Below, one piece after another: positions 34,458 through 37,505 of a DNA stretch of 37,505 bases. A program made the position numbers and the translations under genes. This stretch comes from Bacteroidia bacterium. Its GTDB lineage: Bacteria; Bacteroidota; Bacteroidia; Cytophagales; Cyclobacteriaceae. Within the stretch, counting starts at the first letter, position 1. Each line of letters starts with the position of its first letter. The notes beneath the pieces are model-generated. The model ran no database searches. It was not told the origin of the DNA and saw nothing but the letters and a program-made list of their open reading frames with translations. The DNA is taken from positions 1 to 37,505 of the forward strand of contig JAUIFR010000005.1 in NCBI GenBank assembly GCA_030430325.1. Direction: 5' to 3'.

Positions 34458-35126
34458 ATGAAGTCAAAAGTAAAGAAAGTATTGGTTTATACCTTAGATG
34501 ACCCAGCAATAGATTGTGTATATTTTTTACCAAAGTCAGTTGATAAAGTAGAAAATGATGATAATGAAGATAAAAAAGAAATGGGAAATTTTAGTTTATT
34601 AGATTATTACCTGAAAATGAGTAAGAATAGTATTGTAATTTATTATCGGGGACCTTTTACTAAGCATATCTTGGCTGAAATAAGCAAAGATATTCGTGAG
34701 AAAATTAAAATTAATATGCCATCAGGTAAGAAAGTATTTTCCATTTTTATTGAATTGGCTCAAAATATTTCATTGTATTCTGCTGAGCGAAATCAATATG
34801 GAGAAGGTGAAAACCTACCTGGCAATGGTACGTTTGTAATTACCGAAACGGATAATAATTATACATTAACTTCTGCTAATTTAATTAGAAATGAGGTGAG
34901 TTCAAAGATTATGGATAAATGCACTATGATCAATTCTTCAGACAAGAATGAACTCAGAAATATGAAAAAGGAATTGCGTAAATTACCTCATACTAGTGGA
35001 CGCGATGGTGCCAATATTGGTTTAGTGGATATTGCCTTAAAGGCTAACAATCAACTCAATACTAATACATATAAGTTAAACGATCAGCATTCATTTTTTT
35101 CATTGTCGGTCGAAGTTTCAAAATAA
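34458..35126 (+). CDS. SiaB-family protein kinase (DUF6272)
   Basis: A 222-residue protein like SiaB, a histidine-kinase-fold Ser/Thr kinase that phosphorylates the partner SiaC. Family elements: IVIYYRGPFTKHILAEISK, VFSIFIELAQNISLYSAE with the N-box-like E-x3-N, and the nucleotide-loop-like GRDGANIGLVDIALKA followed by HSFFSLSVEV. The first ~45 residues (YTLDDPAIDCVYFLPKSV, then an acidic stretch) are an extra N-terminal part. The ATG at 34458 is chosen; an in-frame TTG lies two codons upstream. The siaC gene follows after 18 bp. Confidence 0.85.
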   Translation: MKSKVKKVLVYTLDDPAIDCVYFLPKSVDKVENDDNEDKKEMGNFSLLDYYLKMSKNSIVIYYRGPFTKHILAEISKDIREKIKINMPSGKKVFSIFIELAQNISLYSAERNQYGEGENLPGNGTFVITETDNNYTLTSANLIRNEVSSKIMDKCTMINSSDKNELRNMKKELRKLPHTSGRDGANIGLVDIALKANNQLNTNTYKLNDQHSFFSLSVEVSK

Positions 35127-35144
35127 TTTCAACTAAGCAAAGTT

Positions 35145-35546
35145 ATGGATAGTCTTATTATTAAAGGAAAGAAAGAAACATATTTTACACCAGCTGTCAA
35201 TTTTGATGTACAATCTGGCTTATGCATTGTAAGCGGAGAGTCATACCTTGAAAACACAAACGAATTCTATAGCCCGTTGGAAAAATGGTTACGTGAGTAT
35301 TTAGAGGCTAAAGATAATTTAGTTTTTAATATTAAGTTAACTTATTTCAATACCTCTTCTTCGAGGTCAATATTAGAATTGCTTACTGTTTTAAAGGTAT
35401 ACAAAGATCTTGGTAAGAGCATTGAGGTAAACTGGTTTTATGAAGAGTGGGACGAGGATATGCTGCAAGATGCAGAAGATTTCGCGGAGGATTCTGGCTT
35501 AGATATCAATATAATGACATTTACCGAAGAAGCCGAAGAAGCATAA
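35145..35546 (+). CDS. SiaC-family regulatory phosphoprotein (DUF1987)
   Basis: A 133-residue protein with the SiaC hallmarks: TPAVNFDVQSGLCIVSGESY, ENTNEFYSPLEKWL and the phosphosite loop YFNTSSSRS. Thr70 or Ser71 aligns with Thr68 of Pseudomonas aeruginosa SiaC, which SiaB phosphorylates and the PP2C phosphatase SiaA dephosphorylates; unphosphorylated SiaC activates the diguanylate cyclase SiaD there. Neither siaA nor siaD is nearby, so the output here is unknown. The C-terminus is strikingly acidic. Confidence 0.9.
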   Translation: MDSLIIKGKKETYFTPAVNFDVQSGLCIVSGESYLENTNEFYSPLEKWLREYLEAKDNLVFNIKLTYFNTSSSRSILELLTVLKVYKDLGKSIEVNWFYEEWDEDMLQDAEDFAEDSGLDINIMTFTEEAEEA

Positions 35547-35580
35547 AAGTTGACCATAAAAAACTAAAAAATACTGTGAT

Positions 35581-35611
35581 TACTAGTAAATAGATTACCT
35601 ATTTGCTAGTA
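35581..35611. terminator. Hairpin between convergent siaC and DUF2911 genes
   Basis: Arms TACTAGTAAATAG and CTATTTGCTAGTA match at 12 of 13 positions around a 5-base loop. A T-rich tract follows about 11 nt later on the minus strand; none follows on the plus strand. Possible weak terminator. Confidence 0.4.
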
Positions 35612-35638
35612 GTTCAGGTATAAATAATGTCTGGTTAT

Positions 35639-36175
35639 TTAATATTCAAACGGAAGAAAAACTTCTGTTGTCTCCCAGGCCAATAATAACTTGCCTTTGC
35701 CATCTTGGCCATCAAATGCTATGCCGAATGCTTCTCTTTCTTTTTTAGAAGTTACAGCTGGTACGGTTACTCTTATTACATCTTGAGATTCATCATAATC
35801 ATAGGCACCCCACGTATGCAATTTAGCATTGAATATTATGGTCCATTCTTTAGCATTTGGGATGGTATATAAAGTATAATTACCTGATTTAATTTTTTTT
35901 CCTGCAAATGTAAAATCACGATACAAGTTGATTTCGGTTGATTGATTGGCGCCTGTTCTCCAAATTTTACCGTAGGGTACTTTCTCACCAAGCATGGTAC
36001 GTCCTTTCTTTTGTGGCCTGCTATAAATAATTCTTGCCGCTGGCTTGGTGCCTTGCCCATCTGGCCTAAAAATAGCTAAGTCTAGTGGGCTCTTATCCAA
36101 ATCTTTAATTTTTTGCGCTTTGCTCACAGGGAACACAAGAGCAATCATAATAAGTAAATGAAATATTCTCATCAT
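35639..36175 (-). CDS. DUF2911 domain protein, exported
   Basis: A 178-residue exported protein. The start is set at the ATG at 36175 (next ATG at 36172) because a signal peptide follows (MMRIFHLLIMIALVFPVSKAQ); the frame upstream to 36247 adds nothing family-like. The body matches DUF2911: IIYSRPQKKGRTMLG, VPYGKIWRTGANQSTEI, IKSGNYTLYTIPNAKEWTIIF and HTWGAYDY. These proteins are common in Bacteroidota and of unknown function. It is transcribed alone, convergent to siaC. Confidence 0.9.
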   Translation of the reverse strand: MMRIFHLLIMIALVFPVSKAQKIKDLDKSPLDLAIFRPDGQGTKPAARIIYSRPQKKGRTMLGEKVPYGKIWRTGANQSTEINLYRDFTFAGKKIKSGNYTLYTIPNAKEWTIIFNAKLHTWGAYDYDESQDVIRVTVPAVTSKKEREAFGIAFDGQDGKGKLLLAWETTEVFLPFEY

Positions 36176-36387
36176 AACAGGTTGATTAATAATTTTACTT
36201 GATAATTTAATATAAAAGGCTTGAGCTAAACAAATTATTTGACACAAATGGTTAATTTGATGTGTAAATGCTTAGAGTTGTATTCAAGCTTTTGGTTGAG
36301 TTGCTTTTTATGAAATTAATCAATATCGGAAAAGTGCCATTTTATGGGATGAGCCAACTAAAATAATGGATTGAATTACAATTTAAA

Positions 36388-36415
36388 ATGAATAAAATTA
36401 GCAAAAATCATTTAA
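36388..36415. repeat. 28-bp intergenic palindrome, copy 10
   Basis: Left half ATGAATAAAATTAG, centre between 36401 and 36402. Just outside the 75-bp direct repeat. Confidence 0.65.
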
Positions 36416-36488
36416 TATAAATCTAAATAGTTGCTAGTATAGATAAATAATGAATGAAATTAGCAAAAAATATTCAAAATATTATCCT
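36414..36488. repeat. 75-bp direct repeat, left copy
   Basis: Matches 36673-36747 at 73 of 75 positions (offset 259 bp). Contains palindrome copy 11 and the segment AATAGTTGCTAGTATAG. Confidence 0.9.
36450..36477. repeat. 28-bp intergenic palindrome, copy 11
   Basis: ATGAATGAAATTAG left half, AATATTCAA right end. Lies within the left 75-bp direct repeat. Confidence 0.7.
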
Positions 36489-36491
36489 GCC

Positions 36492-36518
36492 CTGGCGCAG
36501 GTTCCCCAAACCTGTGCC
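36492..36518. repeat. GC-rich REP-like hairpin, left copy
   Basis: Stem GGCGCAGGTT / AACCTGTGCC (one G-T pair) with loop CCCCA. Its base composition is unlike the AT-rich surroundings. The reverse complement, with one difference, occurs at 36613-36639. Confidence 0.85.
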
Positions 36519-36566
36519 TTAGAACAATTATTTTGTCCAAAAATCAACATAAAATCCAACTATATT

Positions 36567-36594
36567 TTACACGTAATTTGCCAATTTTGTTCAA
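36567..36594. repeat. 28-bp intergenic palindrome, copy 12
   Basis: Left half TTACACGTAATTTG, right half CCAATTTTGTTCAA. Sits between the two REP-like hairpins. Confidence 0.65.
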
Positions 36595-36612
36595 ATTAGA
36601 TGAACACCACAT

Positions 36613-36639
36613 GGCACAGGTTCGGGGAACCTGCGCCAG
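36613..36639. repeat. GC-rich REP-like hairpin, right copy (inverted)
   Basis: Stem GGCACAGGTT / AACCTGCGCC with loop CGGGG; it is the inverted copy of 36492-36518 (26 of 27 bases). Confidence 0.85.
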
Positions 36640-36672
36640 AATTCGGTTGGGTATTATAACGGATAGTCATGC

Positions 36673-36747
36673 AATATAAATCTAAATAGTTGCTAGTATA
36701 GATAAATAATAAATAAAATTAGCAAAAAATATTCAAAATATTATCCT
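36673..36747. repeat. 75-bp direct repeat, right copy
   Basis: Second copy of the 36414-36488 repeat, with two G-to-A differences, both within its palindrome. Confidence 0.9.
36709..36736. repeat. 28-bp intergenic palindrome, copy 13
   Basis: Left half ATAAATAAAATTAG, right end AATATTCAA; inside the right 75-bp direct repeat. Confidence 0.65.
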
Positions 36748-36770
36748 TCATTATGGAATGCGCGTTCTTT

Positions 36771-37505
36771 CTAATTTTGTGGTTTTTCAAGTTCAATATC
36801 GTAACAACCCCAACGATAAGCGTATGTTCCCTCTTCTGTAAGGAAAAAGGCGTCTTCTCCTTCAATTACGGTGATGGCCTCCATGGCATCATCATATTTA
36901 TCAAACACGATGACAAAATGATGCATTTCACCATACGTCAGAGAGTTTCGGACGTTATCTTGATACAAATAGTAGATGTCTTTGACTTTTTTAACTTCTT
37001 CTGTTTTGACATTTGTAAGTGTAAAGGCATCTCTATGCCCAATGGATGCTGTAAAAATTACGGCTTTCTCGTAGCGTAACACGCTTTGTATGATATGAAA
37101 GTGCACCACCACATCAGACTCAGTAATTTGAACACGATCAATATATAGACCTTTTCCTCTACCATCACATTGAGTGGTAAGTTTGTAGTTCTTGATGATG
37201 CGTTGCTTGGCAATATACTTTTCAAAATCGTGTTTATCTGCGTTTTTACCCTGTTTATATAATGTTTTTTTGGGAGTGGTATTACGCAGTGTATATTCAG
37301 TAGTATAGCCTTCTCTTAGCCCATTTTTAACTTCAATTTCATACCTTTTATTTACACCATCTGAAAAATACTCTATTACAGTGCCTGTATATGGTTTGCC
37401 ATCTAGTGTAAACTGCTCATCAACAATATAGTCTTCTTCATATTTTCTCGTACAAAGTATTTGATCAAAATGGATTTTCCAAGTTCCAACGCGCTTATTT
37501 TGATG
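36771..37505 (-). CDS. Hypothetical protein with a MORN/YwqK-like segment (5' truncated)
   Basis: The minus-strand frame is open from the window edge (37505) to the stop at 36771, giving the last 244 residues of a longer protein. A segment near its visible start (GKPYTGTVIEYFSDGVNKRY, then EVKNGLREGYTTEYT) matches the YwqK/MORN-variant repeat pattern of G-x-hydrophobic strands. The C-terminal ~110 residues are not recognised (EKAVIFTASIGHRDAFTL; YAYRWGCYDIELEKPQN). A GTG at 37112 could start a shorter frame, but similarity upstream of it argues against this. Some YwqK proteins are called antitoxins; that cannot be inferred here. Confidence 0.65.
   Translation of the reverse strand, partial: HQNKRVGTWKIHFDQILCTRKYEEDYIVDEQFTLDGKPYTGTVIEYFSDGVNKRYEIEVKNGLREGYTTEYTLRNTTPKKTLYKQGKNADKHDFEKYIAKQRIIKNYKLTTQCDGRGKGLYIDRVQITESDVVVHFHIIQSVLRYEKAVIFTASIGHRDAFTLTNVKTEEVKKVKDIYYLYQDNVRNSLTYGEMHHFVIVFDKYDDAMEAITVIEGEDAFFLTEEGTYAYRWGCYDIELEKPQN

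Larger units (their letters stand above)
36176..36770. other. Repeat-rich intergenic region without genes
   Basis: Nearly 600 bases without a supportable gene. From 36388 on it is packed with repeats: four 28-bp palindromes, a 75-bp direct repeat and two GC-rich hairpins (listed separately). Confidence 0.8.

Noticed and set aside
6393-36736. 28-bp palindromes as Xer dif/pdif sites because of their 28-bp length and the nearby xerC-type gene
   Set aside because: At least 13 copies in 37 kb is far too many for dif, and the conserved centre (TGC) is opposite to Xer sites, where arms are conserved and the centre varies.
1-37505. CRISPR arrays, tRNA, rRNA
   Set aside because: Read for on both strands; no regular repeat-spacer array and no cloverleaf or rRNA sequence was recognised by eye.

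Overview
The window is AT-rich bacterial chromosome, most likely from a Bacteroidota species near the Cytophagales. Three things point there. A very large S8 protease carries PKD-like domains and a type IX secretion (T9SS) C-terminal sorting tail. Shine-Dalgarno sites are rare, while TAnnTTTG-type -7 boxes stand before several genes. The gene set (SiaB/SiaC, a GGGPS of the PcrB family, DUF2911, split HipA, GIN-domain lipoprotein) is typical of that phylum. I see no rRNA, tRNA, CRISPR array or intact insertion sequence.

Layout. 1-5009: a rod-shape operon mreC (5' cut by the window)-mreD-mrdA-rodA, tightly overlapped, ending with a GIN-domain lipoprotein. 5161-6375: XerC-type recombinase and hpf. 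6461-10687 (-): the secreted S8 protease. 10930-13758: uvrA. 13920-15740: a small unknown ORF and a three-gene hipB-hipS-hipT toxin-antitoxin module. 15749-16732 (-): bioB, then a membrane protein of unknown function. 18116-21272: small lipoprotein, FAH-family hydrolase, M23 peptidase and peroxiredoxin. 21326-23549: a GbsR/MarR regulator divergent from a holin-like protein, a YtxH-like protein and GGGPS. 23748-27755: a 1335-residue SF1 helicase. 28010-29551: membrane-anchored spermidine-synthase-like protein. 29852-30854 (-): ParA ATPase with a small partner. 31344-32360 (-): stand-alone LanB C-terminal (thiopeptide-type) protein. 32491-34300: YfcC-type transporter and DUF423 protein. 34458-35546: SiaB-SiaC signalling pair. 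35639-36175 (-): DUF2911 protein. 36771-37505 (-): a truncated MORN/YwqK-like protein.

Three non-coding signals stand out. First, a family of 28-bp palindromes (half-site TTGAATnnATTTTG, centre G|C) occurs at least 13 times, always between genes and often within a few bases of a stop codon. Second, the hip promoter carries three copies of TATAT-N8-ATATA at exactly 40-bp steps, the same 5-N8-5 layout as the E. coli HipB operator TATCC-N8-GGATA; a perfect -7 box lies between the second and third, and the third touches the hipB start codon. Third, 36414-36747 is a composite repeat: 75-bp direct repeats, each holding a 28-bp palindrome, flank two GC-rich REP-like hairpins in opposite orientation.

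Most of the window is core genome: cell wall elongation, DNA repair, ribosome hibernation, biotin, polyamine and lipid synthesis. The hip module, ParA pair, LanB-C protein and the repeat-rich right end are the accessory-looking parts. All assignments come from reading motifs by eye; no database search was run.
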